From positions 159,951,622 to 160,015,621 of the forward strand of contig NC_073695.1 of assembly GCF_029784165.1 (NCBI RefSeq): DNA of 64,000 bases, in the 5' to 3' direction. Shown in pieces: positions 33,754 through 44,513 of this stretch (position 1 is the stretch's first letter; every line of letters begins with the position of its first letter). The notes under the pieces are model-generated. The model saw nothing but the letters and a program-made list of their open reading frames with translations. It was not told the DNA's origin and searched no databases. The DNA comes from Wyeomyia smithii (taxonomy: Eukaryota; Arthropoda; Insecta; Diptera; Culicidae). The translations under genes and the position numbers were made by a program.

Positions 33754-35124
33754 ATGGATGTAGATCCCTCGCCTCCCGCGCCACCATCCCCGAACCCCTC
33801 TGACCCTGACCCTTCTGTTACCCCCTCCCCTGTTCATTCTTCAGTCCCCCCTCGCCCCAGGCTTTACCCAGACGGAGCCCAGGGCAGCTATACTGTTTAT
33901 TTTCGGCCAAAGGCAGGACCGAAATCGAAAAAGTTGAACCTCTTGCAGATTTCTAAAGACCTGACGAAGGAGTACAAGGGCGTGACCGAAATTTCCAAGG
34001 TCCGGCCTAACAAGCTCCGTGTCGTGGTCGGTAACCTGAAAGAGGCCAACGATATAGCTTGCTCTGAGCTCTTCACACGCGAGTACCGCGTTTACATACC
34101 CGCACGAGACGTGGAGATCGACGGTGTCATAACCGATTCGAGTCTGTCCGTCGAGTGTATACTGCAAAGTGCCAAAGGGTGCTTTAAGAACAAAACGTGT
34201 CCCGAAGTAAAGGTGCTCGACTGCAAGCAATTGCGGTCAGCATCGATCATCGGTGGCAAAACAGTATACACTCCGTCAGACTCGTTTCGAGTTACGTTCG
34301 CCGGGTCTGCACTACCAAGCCACGTCTCGATCCACCGGGTTCGTCTCCCTGTGAGGCTCTACGTGCCCCGCGTCATGAACTGCCTGAATTGCAAGCAGTT
34401 AGGCCATACAGCCGCCTACTGCTGCAATAAGGCACGTTGTGGCAAGTGTGGGGAGTCTCATGCGGAAGATTCTTGCAGTGTTAACGCTGAAAAGTGTATT
34501 CACTGCGGAGAAAGTCTGCATGAGCTCTCGACATGTGCGGTGTACATGCAGCGCAGGGATAAAATAAAACGGTCTCTCAAAGAGCGTTCAAAGCGTTCCT
34601 ACGCTGACATGCTGAAGAAGACCGTTACCACTTCTCCCGTTACTTCGAACCCCTTCGATCTGTTGCCCTCTGAGGAAACCGATTCTGACGATTCACCAGC
34701 GGGAGCGTCTTACGCCAATCCTGGGGAGTCTAGAAAGAGGAAAAGTGTTTCCTCTCCTAAACTTCCCAGAAAAGGTCCTAAGATTTCTCAAAGTGAAATG
34801 AAGGTTACAAACAAACCAAACAGTGCTGCGGAAAAACCGAAGCAAACTCCTCCTGGGCTGGCAAATTTAAAGTCCCAGAAGGAGTTCCCAGCACTGCCAG
34901 GAACATCTAAAACCCCAGTTGCTCCTTTTACACTCCCAGTTGATGAAACAAACTCTGGATTGGTGAAATTTTCTGACATTGTGGACTGGATTTTTGAAAC
35001 TTTCAATGTACCCGATCCAATTAAAATTTTTCTTACAGCATTTCTCCCAACAGTTAGATCATTTTTGAAGCAGTTGACTGCCCAATGGCCCCTCCTTGCA
35101 GCGATTGTATCCTTCGATGCCTAA
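33754..35124 (+). CDS. I element B ORF1: gag-like nucleic-acid-binding protein, 456 aa
   Basis: Same length and domain order as the copy A protein: Pro/Ser-rich N-terminus, RNA-binding-like region, three CCHC-type knuckles at residues 210-270, basic Lys-rich linker and hydrophobic C-terminus. Differences from A are CGESLHE for CGENLHE in the third knuckle (outside the Cys/His ligands) and RKSVSSPK for RKNISSPK. The TAA overlaps the ORF2 start as in A. The start ATG is at 33754, preceded by the same 5' UTR of about 450 nt, which contains several short upstream open frames. Confidence 0.92.
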   Translation: MDVDPSPPAPPSPNPSDPDPSVTPSPVHSSVPPRPRLYPDGAQGSYTVYFRPKAGPKSKKLNLLQISKDLTKEYKGVTEISKVRPNKLRVVVGNLKEANDIACSELFTREYRVYIPARDVEIDGVITDSSLSVECILQSAKGCFKNKTCPEVKVLDCKQLRSASIIGGKTVYTPSDSFRVTFAGSALPSHVSIHRVRLPVRLYVPRVMNCLNCKQLGHTAAYCCNKARCGKCGESHAEDSCSVNAEKCIHCGESLHELSTCAVYMQRRDKIKRSLKERSKRSYADMLKKTVTTSPVTSNPFDLLPSEETDSDDSPAGASYANPGESRKRKSVSSPKLPRKGPKISQSEMKVTNKPNSAAEKPKQTPPGLANLKSQKEFPALPGTSKTPVAPFTLPVDETNSGLVKFSDIVDWIFETFNVPDPIKIFLTAFLPTVRSFLKQLTAQWPLLAAIVSFDA

Positions 35125-38100
35125 TTCAACTGCGTATATGAAGGATTCTATCTCTGTCTTACAGTGGAATTGTAGAAGTATTTTACCAAAAATTGATTCG
35201 TTTAAAGTTTTGATAAATAAAAACAAATGCGATGCATTTTCCCTTTGTGAAACTTGGCTTACTTCAAATATTGATCTCAACTTCCATGATTTTAATATTA
35301 TTCGCCTTGATCGAGACACCCCATATGGAGGAGTACTTTTAGGGATTAAAAAGTGCTATTCTTTCTATCGTATTAACCTCCCCTCGATTCCAGGCATCGA
35401 AGTTGTCGCATGTCAAATGACAATACAAGGTAAAGAGCTTTGTATTGCCTCAATATATATTCCCCCCAGAGCACAGGTTGGGCAACGGCTGCTCTTTGAT
35501 TTAATAGAACTTCTTCCCTCGCCACGTTTGATTTTGGGAGACTTCAACTCTCATGGCGTGGCTTGGGGTTCCCCATACAATGATAACCGCTCCTCTTTAA
35601 TCTATAACCTTTGCGATGACTTCGACATGACTATTTTAAACAACGGTGAAATGACACGTATCCCGAAACCTCCAGCGCGCCCAAGCGCTTTGGATCTATC
35701 CTTATGTTCGACGTCGCTACGGTTGGATTGCACATGGAAGGTAATCCTCGATCCTCACGGTAGCGACCATCTGCCTATTCTTATTTCAATTACTAACGGG
35801 TCAACTCGCATGCGACCAATTGACATTCCGTATGACCTCACACGAAATGTCGATTGGAAGTTATACGAGGAAATGATTTCAAAAGCGGTCGAGTCGATTC
35901 AACATCATTCACCACTTGAAGAATACAACCTCCTCGCGGGCTTGATTCTCGACGCCGCGTTGCAAGCCCAAACGAAGAAATATCCCGGCGTAACGATCAA
36001 AGAACGGCCTCCCACTCCGTGGTGGGACCAAGAGTGCTCCGATGTCTACACGCAAAGATCCGACGCGTTTAAGGCCTACCAGACGGGAGGTATACCTGGC
36101 GACTATTTACGGTATTCGGAGCTTGATACCAAGCTTAAAAGCTTGGCTAAAGCAAAGAAACGTGGATATTGGCGTCGGTTCGTGAACGAGACGTCGAGGG
36201 AGACATCGATGAGCACTCTTTGGAACACAGCCCGAAGAATGCGGAATCGCGTAACGGTCAACGAAAGCGAGGAGTCTTCAAGTAGGTGGATATTTGATTT
36301 TGCCAGGAAAGTATGTCCGGACTCTGTTCCTGAGCAAAATATTGTTCGCGATGCGTCTCCGGGCCACGACGCGATAGAATCACCTTTTACGATGGCAGAA
36401 TTTTCAGTTGCCCTCCTGTCCTGTAACAATAACGCGCCTGGATTAGATAGAATCAAATTCAACTTGTTGAAGAATCTACCCGGCAATGCCAAGAGGCGCT
36501 TGTTGAACTTGTTCAATAAGTTCCTGGAGCAAAACATTGTACCGCAGGATTGGAGGCAAGTGAAGGTGATCGCCATCCAAAAACCAGGGAAACCAGCTTC
36601 TAATCACAACTCTTATAGGCCGATTGCAATGCTATCCTGTATCCGGAAATTGATGGAAAAAATGATACTCCGTCGTTTAGACCACTGGGTCGAATCAAAT
36701 GGTCTACTATCAGAAACTCAATTTGGCTTCCGCCGTGCCAAAGGGACGAATGATTGTCTTGCGTTGCTTTCAACAGATATTCAGCTGGCGTATGCTCGTA
36801 AAGAACAAATGGCGTCTGCGTTCTTGGACATTAAGGGGGCTTTTGATTCCGTTTCTATTGACATTCTTTCGGGTAAACTTCACCGACAAGGATTTTCTCC
36901 AATTTTGAACAATTTTTTGCACAATTTGTTGTCCGAAAAGCACATGCATTTTACGCATGGCGATTTGGCAACTTTTCGCATTAGCTACATGGGTCTTCCC
37001 CAGGGCTCATGTTTAAGCCCCCTTCTTTACAACTTTTATGTAAATGACATCGACGAATGTCTGGCAAATTCATGCACGATAAGACAACTTGCAGACGACA
37101 GTGTAATCTCTGTTACAGGAGCCAAAGCTGCCGATTTGCAAGGACCATTGCAAGATACCTTGGACAATTTGTCTGCTTGGGCTTTACAGCTAGGTATCGA
37201 ATTCTCTCCGGAGAAGACTGAGATAGTAGTTTTTTCTAGGAAGCATGAACCTGCTCAGCTTCAAACACAATTAATGGGTAAAACGATTTCTCAGGTTTTG
37301 GTACACAAATATCTTGGTGTCTGGTTCGACTCTAAAGGCACCTGGGGTTGTCACGTGAGGTATCTGATGAAAAAATGTCAACAAAGAGTGAATTTTCTTC
37401 GTACAATAACCGGACAATGGTGGGGAGCCCATCCAGGAGACCTTATAAGGCTTTACCAAACAACGATATTGTCTGTTATTGAATACGGGTGTTTCTGCTT
37501 CCGCTCCGCAGCAAACACACATTTGATCAAACTGGAGCGAATACAATATCGTTGTTTGCGTATCGCCTTAGGTTGCATGCAGTCGACCCATACGATGAGT
37601 TTGGAGGTTTTAGCTGGAGTACTACCATTGAAAAACCGCTTCTGGAGCCTGTCTTCTCGTATTCTAATCAAATGTGAGGTCTTGAACCGTCCCGTGATTG
37701 AAAATTTTGAAAGGTTAATCGAACTTAATTCTCAAACCCGTTTTATGACATTGTATTTCAATCACATGTCCCAAAATATTAACCCTTCTTCGAATATTCC
37801 AAATCGTGTCGACTTATCAAATACTTCTGATTCTACTGTGTTTTTCGATACATCCATGATAGAAGAAACTCGTGGAATCCCGGATCATTTACGCGTGCAG
37901 CAGATCCCTAAAATTTTTTCCAATAAATATCGAAACATCAACTGCGACGATATGTACTACACTGACGGATCACTTCTTGATGGGTCCACTGGCTTCGGTA
38001 TCTTCAATAACAATTTAACCGTCTCCCATAAGCTCGATAATCCTGCTTCTGTTTACGTCGCAGAATTAGCTGCAATTCAGTACACCCTAGGGATTATCGA

Positions 38101-38803
38101 AAAAATGCCCACGGACCATTATTTCATCTTTACGGACAGTCTCAGTTCCATTGAGGCTCTCCGATCGATGAAAGATGTTAAGCACTCTCCGTATTTCCTG
38201 GGGAAAATACGGGAACATCTGAGTGCTTTATCCGAAAAATCTACTCAGATTACCTTAGCGTGGGTCCCTTCTCACTGCTCGATACCGGGTAATGAGAAAG
38301 CGGACTCTTTGGCTAAGGTGGGCGCAACAAACGGTGATATTTATGAAAGACCAATTGCCTTTAATGAATTTTTCGCACTTGTACGTCAGAATACGATCAT
38401 CAGTTGGCAAAATGCTTGGACCAGAGGGGAATTGGGAAGGTGGTTACATTCCATAATCCCCAAAGTATCGACGAACCCGTGGTTCAAGGGGTTGGATGTA
38501 GGTCGGGATTTCATTTGCGTGATGTCCCGGCTTATGTCCAATCACTATAGATTTGACGCGCTCCTCCGTCGTGTTGGGCTCGGGGAAAGTGGTATCTGTG
38601 CCTGTGGTGAAGGTTATCACGACATAGAGCATGTGGTTTGGTCATGCCCTGTACACCGTGACGCCAGGTCTAAATTAATAGCTTCCCTGCAGGCCGAGGG
38701 TAGACAGCCGGCTGTTCCTGTTCGTGATGTCTTGGCGAGCCGTGACCTATCCTACATGTCCCTTATATACGTTTTCCTGAAATCCATCCACGCCCCAGTC
38801 TAG
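35117..38803 (+). CDS. I element B ORF2: endonuclease, reverse transcriptase and RNase H, 1,228 aa
   Basis: Full-length and uninterrupted from the ATG at 35117, which overlaps the ORF1 stop. Endonuclease, reverse transcriptase (LADD) and RNase H (YTDGSLLDG) motifs are identical to copy A. About five substitutions distinguish the two: AIESPFTMAEF for AIEPPFTMAEL, GQWWGAH for GQRWGAH, KIFSNKY for KIFPNKY and NCDDMYY for NCDNMYY. None alters a recognised catalytic residue, although the last lies just before the first RNase H aspartate. Near-identity with intact frames in both copies implies recent activity of this lineage. Confidence 0.95.
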   Translation: MPNSTAYMKDSISVLQWNCRSILPKIDSFKVLINKNKCDAFSLCETWLTSNIDLNFHDFNIIRLDRDTPYGGVLLGIKKCYSFYRINLPSIPGIEVVACQMTIQGKELCIASIYIPPRAQVGQRLLFDLIELLPSPRLILGDFNSHGVAWGSPYNDNRSSLIYNLCDDFDMTILNNGEMTRIPKPPARPSALDLSLCSTSLRLDCTWKVILDPHGSDHLPILISITNGSTRMRPIDIPYDLTRNVDWKLYEEMISKAVESIQHHSPLEEYNLLAGLILDAALQAQTKKYPGVTIKERPPTPWWDQECSDVYTQRSDAFKAYQTGGIPGDYLRYSELDTKLKSLAKAKKRGYWRRFVNETSRETSMSTLWNTARRMRNRVTVNESEESSSRWIFDFARKVCPDSVPEQNIVRDASPGHDAIESPFTMAEFSVALLSCNNNAPGLDRIKFNLLKNLPGNAKRRLLNLFNKFLEQNIVPQDWRQVKVIAIQKPGKPASNHNSYRPIAMLSCIRKLMEKMILRRLDHWVESNGLLSETQFGFRRAKGTNDCLALLSTDIQLAYARKEQMASAFLDIKGAFDSVSIDILSGKLHRQGFSPILNNFLHNLLSEKHMHFTHGDLATFRISYMGLPQGSCLSPLLYNFYVNDIDECLANSCTIRQLADDSVISVTGAKAADLQGPLQDTLDNLSAWALQLGIEFSPEKTEIVVFSRKHEPAQLQTQLMGKTISQVLVHKYLGVWFDSKGTWGCHVRYLMKKCQQRVNFLRTITGQWWGAHPGDLIRLYQTTILSVIEYGCFCFRSAANTHLIKLERIQYRCLRIALGCMQSTHTMSLEVLAGVLPLKNRFWSLSSRILIKCEVLNRPVIENFERLIELNSQTRFMTLYFNHMSQNINPSSNIPNRVDLSNTSDSTVFFDTSMIEETRGIPDHLRVQQIPKIFSNKYRNINCDDMYYTDGSLLDGSTGFGIFNNNLTVSHKLDNPASVYVAELAAIQYTLGIIEKMPTDHYFIFTDSLSSIEALRSMKDVKHSPYFLGKIREHLSALSEKSTQITLAWVPSHCSIPGNEKADSLAKVGATNGDIYERPIAFNEFFALVRQNTIISWQNAWTRGELGRWLHSIIPKVSTNPWFKGLDVGRDFICVMSRLMSNHYRFDALLRRVGLGESGICACGEGYHDIEHVVWSCPVHRDARSKLIASLQAEGRQPAVPVRDVLASRDLSYMSLIYVFLKSIHAPV

Positions 38804-39196
38804 TCCCGTCCCCCTCCGTCTACACCCAACAAAACGACAAGAACACGTTTGAACCTTAAGCACAAAACCAGCAACCAGACCCCGCACAACAGAACCAGGA
38901 CCCAAGGACTACGAGCCTCTGTCCCAACTCACGACATCGTGGCTCAGCAGAACGAATCCATACATGCCATTCGACGATTATCAGACGACCATTGAACAAC
39001 AAAACACTGATTGGAAATCCCATGCTAGTTTTAAGTTAGACTTAATTTCAGCTCGTAGTCGGCAGCGAGGATAAAAAATTTGCTTTAGTTTTTAAGTCAT
39101 CAGATATAATTGGCGCCGTTAAACATTAAATTGTATTTGTGCCGTGTCAAATAAATGTTATGTGAAGAAAAAAAAAAAAAAAAAACAATAAGGAAA

Positions 39197-39885
39197 CAAT
39201 AAAACAACAAAACCAGCAATAAAGAAAACCGACGAAACGACAAACCAACGAACCGGCACCAAGTAAGACAACATCACCGATAAATTACAATGACATTTAT
39301 ACAAAATGACTTCAACTTTACATTGTTAATCTCTTCTCTGCCTCTCAAGCAAACCACGACAACCTCAGTATGCCAACTTGTCATTCTTAACGACGTCATA
39401 AAAGCTCTCATATGACGAAGGGAACAGCCGACGTGACTATCCGAAAAATGATGAACATCAAAACGGAAAATCGACAAACCTACATACTGGCAAACCAATC
39501 AACCGACAAACCATTAAAATAACATCAAGTAAGAATCTTCCACAAACAAAAACATAGACAAACACATACTAAGACTTCACAACCCAATATCCATAAATGC
39601 CTGTTCTTACATTGATATAACTCCCTCTTTGTTTGTCTCTCCCCCAATATATTCGCATCACTGTCCCAAGCGGACAACCCCAACTACAATTTGTCCAGCT
39701 ACTATTCTCCGACGACCAGTTACCATTGAAGTACTCACGTGAAGTGGCAAAACTATCGACCTCATCAACCATCACTTCAATATATGTCAACATAGGTAAT
39801 ATCAACAGTGTGGTAAGTAAAGCGGTGCAGGCTGGTAATATAAGTTACGTTCCCACTCACAACATATATCTTTGTTGTTGAAACC
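39197..39885 (+). pseudogene. RTE-like element, array copy 1, 3' tail after I element B
   Basis: Continues the copy 1 sequence after the target duplication (CAATAAAACAACAAAACCAG). It matches 63345-64000 of copy 3 and 47940-48317 of copy 2 (landmarks GACGAAACGACAAACCAACG, CCTGTTCTTACATTGATA, CCCCAACTAC, GTGCAGGCTGGTAATATAAG). It is non-coding 3' UTR that meets the 3' end of the minus-strand R1 at about 39885. Confidence 0.75.
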
Positions 39886-40051
39886 TTCAGTCCAGAGTGC
39901 TGCTTTTACCCATACTGAGCAACCTTAAGCTGAACAGCTAAGCCCTTGGTCTCCCCGGGACCGCCGTTAAACATTACTTCAGGGAGAGGGCCAGTCGTGC
40001 TTTTTGCACTTACCTCTACGGGTATCAGAGCAGCCTATACAGGCCAGTTAG

Positions 40052-43014
40052 TTAACCGCTAACTAACTGGGGCACATCGATGGTTTCCCGTCGATTGGTG
40101 CCCTGCAAAATACTAACGATCTGTGATGCGGCCTAGATGACCGCATCCCAGATTTCCCTGTTCTCGCACATCCTACGCACAATGTTCTATGGCGTGGTGT
40201 CCGACCCACTTATTGCCAGCATTTCGTACCTTATCCGCTCGAAACGCGGACATGTGAAAAACACATTCTCCGCGTTCTCTTCCGCACCCGTACAAGCGGG
40301 GCACATAGGGGACTCGGCGTACCCGAGCCGATGCAGGTACTGCCTAAAGCAGCCATGACCTGACAGGATCTGTGTCAGATGGAAGGTTACTTCCCCATGG
40401 CGCCTATTAATCCAGCATGCTAACTCTATAATGAGTCGGTGTGCCCATCTACCTTTCGTAGTGTTGGACCGCTCCAACTGCCACCTAGCCATTTAACACC
40501 GTATGGTGTTGCGTATACCCCTCGTGTCGCGTTGGTCGAAGAACTCTACATACTCTTTGACGATGATGCTAATGGGCATCATGCCAGCCAAGACACAAAC
40601 CGCCTCGTACGACACTGTTCGGTATGCGCACGCGACCCTTAGGCACATTAGCCTGTACGTACTCTCAAGTTTGCCGCGATGACATGAGGTACTCAATACC
40701 TTGGACCACACTGGTCCTCCATACCTGAGTATGGACGTGGTCACGCTAGCTAGGACTTTGCGCCTGCTGCTACGGACCGCCGAGCTGTTTGCCATCATGA
40801 GAGATATCGCCGCCACAGCCATGGAAGCTTTCTTGCAGGTATAATCGACGTGGCTCCAGAACGTGAGCTTGTCGTCGATCATAACCCCCAGAAGCTTCAG
40901 GGAGCGTTTTGAGGCGATAGTGCATGCACCAGCACTAATCGATGCCTTCTGCTCTGACTTTCTGTTAGTTACAACAATAACTTCAGTCTTATGGTGCGCT
41001 AGCTCCAGTTTCCTTGAGTGCATCCAGTCTTCCACTACGCGTATGGATAGCGCGGCCTTTAACTCCACCTCTCTAATTGACTCGCCATAGACCTCAAGAG
41101 TCCCACCCCTGGAGGGAGTGTTAGTTTTAACACGCCGTCATACATGGCATTCTACAGTACCGGACCCAGGATGAAACCTTGCGGTTCACCTGCGGTAACT
41201 GGAACGCTTTTCTGACCCTCGTTTGTGTTATACACTAGCACCCGATTCTGAAAGTAGTTACCCAGAATTTTGTACAGCGGCGTCAGCACTCTGAGGCTCT
41301 GTAGCGCTAAGGCTATGGAGTCCCAGCTGGCACTGTTAAACGCGTTCTTCACGTCGAGCGTATCGATCGCGCAGTAACGAATGCTCCTCCTTTTGCGTTG
41401 GATTGCAACCTCAGCCGTTTTGGTGATGGAGAGAATTGCGTCCACCGTGGATCTACCTTTTCAAAAACCGAACTGGTTGCTTGATAGACCGTTCTCACTT
41501 TCTGTATATTTCACCAGTCCATTGAGGATTACCCTCTCAAGCACCTTGCCCGCCGTGTCCAGCAGACAGATTGGTCTGTATGCCGATGGGTCACCTGGTG
41601 GTTTCCCAACCTTCGGCAACAGCACCAGCATCTGGAGCTTCCACACGTCCGAGAAAAGGCAGTCATCAAGGCATTTCTGCAAGACCGCCTTGAACAACCC
41701 GGGGGCTTCTTTGATGGCCAAGTTTGGGATTCCATCTGGTTCCGGTGCCTTGCCTATCTTTAGGGAGTTTGTGATCTCGATCAATTCATCTTCTGTCACC
41801 CTTTCCGCATCGTCTGCCTCTGCACGGCTGCCGTCACTTACGGTTGGTGGTGACTCGTCAGCCGGAGGCCAGGGACTTGGTTCGTGGCTTGGGAAGAGGT
41901 CCTGAATGATCGTTTCGGGCATCGCTGGTGATTGTTCAGCCGGGGCTAGCGCACCTCTAGTCTTGGTCATAACGATCCTCTAGGCGTCACCCCAAGGGCT
42001 CGAATTGGCACTGGCACATAGTTGTTCGAAACAGGCTCGTTTACTGGCTTTGATTGCGCTCTTAAGCGTTGCCTTAGCGGATCTGAATGCGGCACCGCGT
42101 TCCGCTCTTTGCTCGTCGGAACGCGCGCGTTGCATCCTCCGTCTTGCACGGAGGCATGCACTGCGTAGGCCTGCTATCGTTTCGCTCCACCAGTATGTCG
42201 GTGGTCTACCCTCTCTAGGCGGACGAGACCTAGGCATCGTGGCGTCGCACGCCCATGACAACATCTAATTTAAATCGTCCACACCCGGGATTTGTTCACC
42301 CTCTTCGTGCTTCCATCTAATTGCCTACCCAAAAACATCTGCATCGAAATGCAATGTTTTCCAGCCGTAGAAGGATGGAATATTGGCCCTACTCGCTGCT
42401 TGCTTCCACACGCCTACCTCACAGTGGAACGATTGGTGCTCGCTATTCGTGTAGCTGTCGTCTACCCTCCAGTTCATGATCAGTCCCGGACTGCAGAACG
42501 TCACATCGATTATCGATTCCGCACCATTCCTACTGTAGGTGCATTTCGTACCAACGTTTGCCAAGTTTAAGTTGAGCTTTGCCAAAGCTTCCAACAAGAC
42601 CTGGCCCCTCTGGTTTGTACAGCGACTTACCCACTCGACAGCCCAAGCGTTGAAGTCGCCCGCAACCACCAACGGTCATAGGCCCGTCAGTTCCACGGTT
42701 GCTTGATCAACCATCTGTGCGAACGTTTCGGTAGACCAACTTGGCGGAACATAGCAACTGCAGTAGAATACTCCGTCCACTTTGGCTATCACGTATCCCT
42801 CTCTGGAAGTCGACACAATCTCCTGAACCGGGGACCTGCCTGTCGTGCAAATGGCCGTCTTCCCAGACTTGTCCGATACCCAGTTACCGGTTCCGGTTGG
42901 GATGCGGTAGGGGTCCGAGACGATGGCCACGTCCGACAACGACTCAGCAGCTGCTTGGTGTAGCAACTACTGCGCCGTATAGCAGTGGTTCAGGTTTAAT
43001 TGTATCACCCTCAA
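40052..43014 (-). pseudogene. R1 array copy 1 ORF2 (endonuclease-reverse transcriptase), broken
   Basis: Endonuclease pieces: the usual start region (IQLNLNHC) is interrupted near 42966, followed by SDVAIVSDPYRIPTG, then VVAGDFNAWAVEW and RNGAESIIDVTF. Reverse transcriptase pieces: IGKAPEPDGIPNLA, SAYRPICLLDTAGKVLE, DTLDVKNAFNSASWDS and AGEPQGFILGPVL (normally GVPQGSILGP). A deletion near 41103 removes the FADD catalytic box that copy 2 retains. C-terminal Cys/His region: LSGHGCFRQYLHRLGYAE, then CPACTGAEENAENVFFTC. At least five frame breaks are visible. Completely inactive. Confidence 0.82.
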
Positions 43015-44513
43015 ACCTGCGGCTTTGTAGCCGGACACTTGGGGCCTCCCATGGCGTGTTTGGCGTCCCGTTTACCGGTGCATACCAGACACTTGGGAGG
43101 TGCACCGCAGTCCCGTGCTTTATGACCTGCGCCACCGCAGCGGCGACATAAATTGGACCTGTCGGGCCCTTTGCACGACCAGGATTTATGCCGCCGCTCA
43201 AAGCACTTGACGCAAACGTCAGGCTGTTGGAAGGTGCCCAGAATGCAGACCAACCAACCCACCTTAAACATGGCCTTCTTCAGGGCCTTGTTACCCTCCG
43301 CTAGTGGAAGCTTTATGGTAGCAACCTGGGTGCCGGCCGGGCCCCTGCGGAGACGAACTGCCTCCGCGGTCACTACCACTCCACACTCTCGCTCGAAGGC
43401 TTGTGCTATGTCGCACCCTTCGGTGATCTCGTCCAGGTTTTTAAGCTGGAGAATCACTTCAGGAGTGAGGGCTCGGATTTGAACCTCCTCGCCTAGCACT
43501 TCCTGGGCTGCCTTTTTATAGGCACAGCCCTTGCCCTTTGCCTCCTTGCGGAGTTCGAGGATCATCTCGCAGGTGCGCGACCGACGAATTGACCTGACAT
43601 CCGCGCCGAGGTCTTTGAGCTTGGACTCGCCTCTCATGGCCTTCAAGACTTCAGCGTATTTAGACGCATCCGTCTTAAAAATGAGCGCGTCGCCCTTGTT
43701 CCGCCTGTTCGCCCCGTGTGGCTTCTTCTGCCGCTTTTTGCCGCTTCTGCCGCTTTTTGTTCACCATGGTGGTCCAACCCGTGGCTTCGCCGTTTGTCGG
43801 TTCTTTGCTCGGCTGGACTGACGGGCCAGCATCCTGGCTGTCTCCGAACAACCGCCTTCGTTGCTTCCTGGGGGCTGATTCCCCCGGAGAGCCTCTCGCA
43901 CGTTTGCCAGTCGGTTCAGTTGAACAGGCATACGATGCTGCAGCTTTTTGTGTGTATTTAGACAGAGCTGCAGCATTCCCTTTTTTAGGCTGATTAAGCC
44001 TTGCCTCCAGCACGAGTGCCTTGCTTTCGGCATCGTTAGCCCGCTTAAGGGCTTCCTAAAACACGGATTTCGCGCTGCAAATGTTCATGCGTAGCAACAG
44101 AAGACATTGCTTCAAATCTTTCGAAATGTTGCTACGTTCGTCCGTGAACCTGAGTATTTAATCAAGTTGTACGGACACAGCCTCTACGCTCGGGAACTTG
44201 TTCATGTGGCTTTCTATCGCAGAGAGTAGCATAGCCCCAGATATCTGTTCCCGTTCCTTGGCGGTCGTAGGTGTTTCCAGCTTGCCGCCAGTCTTCGCCG
44301 TTCCGGTTGGTGCTGGCTTAAACGTGCCCGCCTTTGCCTCTACTCGGAACTCCCCTGTCGGTGTCGCAAAAGGTGTATCAACCTGTGCGAGGCTTTACCG
44401 GCATCCGGCAGTCTCGGTGGAGACCGTGTGGTTCCCCGCCTGGCAAACGGGTTTACTAACCCGTCCGTCCCTTCCGCTACCTTCGCTTCCTCGTCGATTT
44501 TGAAGAAATTCAT
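43011..44513 (-). pseudogene. R1 array copy 1 ORF1 (gag-like), broken
   Basis: Starts at ATG 44513 (MNFFKIDEEAKVAEGTD). A frameshift occurs early (near 44400), a TAG lies at 44056-44058 and another frame change near 43650-43740 in a locally repeated TGCCGCTT stretch. The downstream part reads SKLKDLGADVRSIRRSRTC, AYKKAAQEVLGEEVQIRA and three knuckles (CVKCFERRHKSWSC, CRRCGGAGHKARDC, CLVCTGKRDAKHAMGGPKC) typical of R1 ORF1. It would have bound RNA. The TAG is shared with copy 2. Confidence 0.8.

Larger units (their letters stand above)
33306..39183 (+). mobile_element. Full-length I-clade non-LTR retrotransposon, copy B, apparently intact
   Basis: Same element as copy A, displaced by exactly 8,751 bp through ORF1 and ORF2, so no indel separates the copies over the coding region. 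It is flanked by a 13-bp duplication AACAATAAGGAAA (33293-33305 and 39184-39196) that differs from the one at copy A, so it is an independent insertion. It sits in the 3' region of RTE-like copy 1. Poly(A) at about 39168-39183 is longer than in A. Both ORFs are intact. Confidence 0.94.

Noticed and set aside
24556..39183. I elements A and B as one segmental duplication
   Set aside because: Their target duplications differ (AATACGGATACAATT and AACAATAAGGAAA) and the flanking DNA is unrelated, so they are separate insertions.
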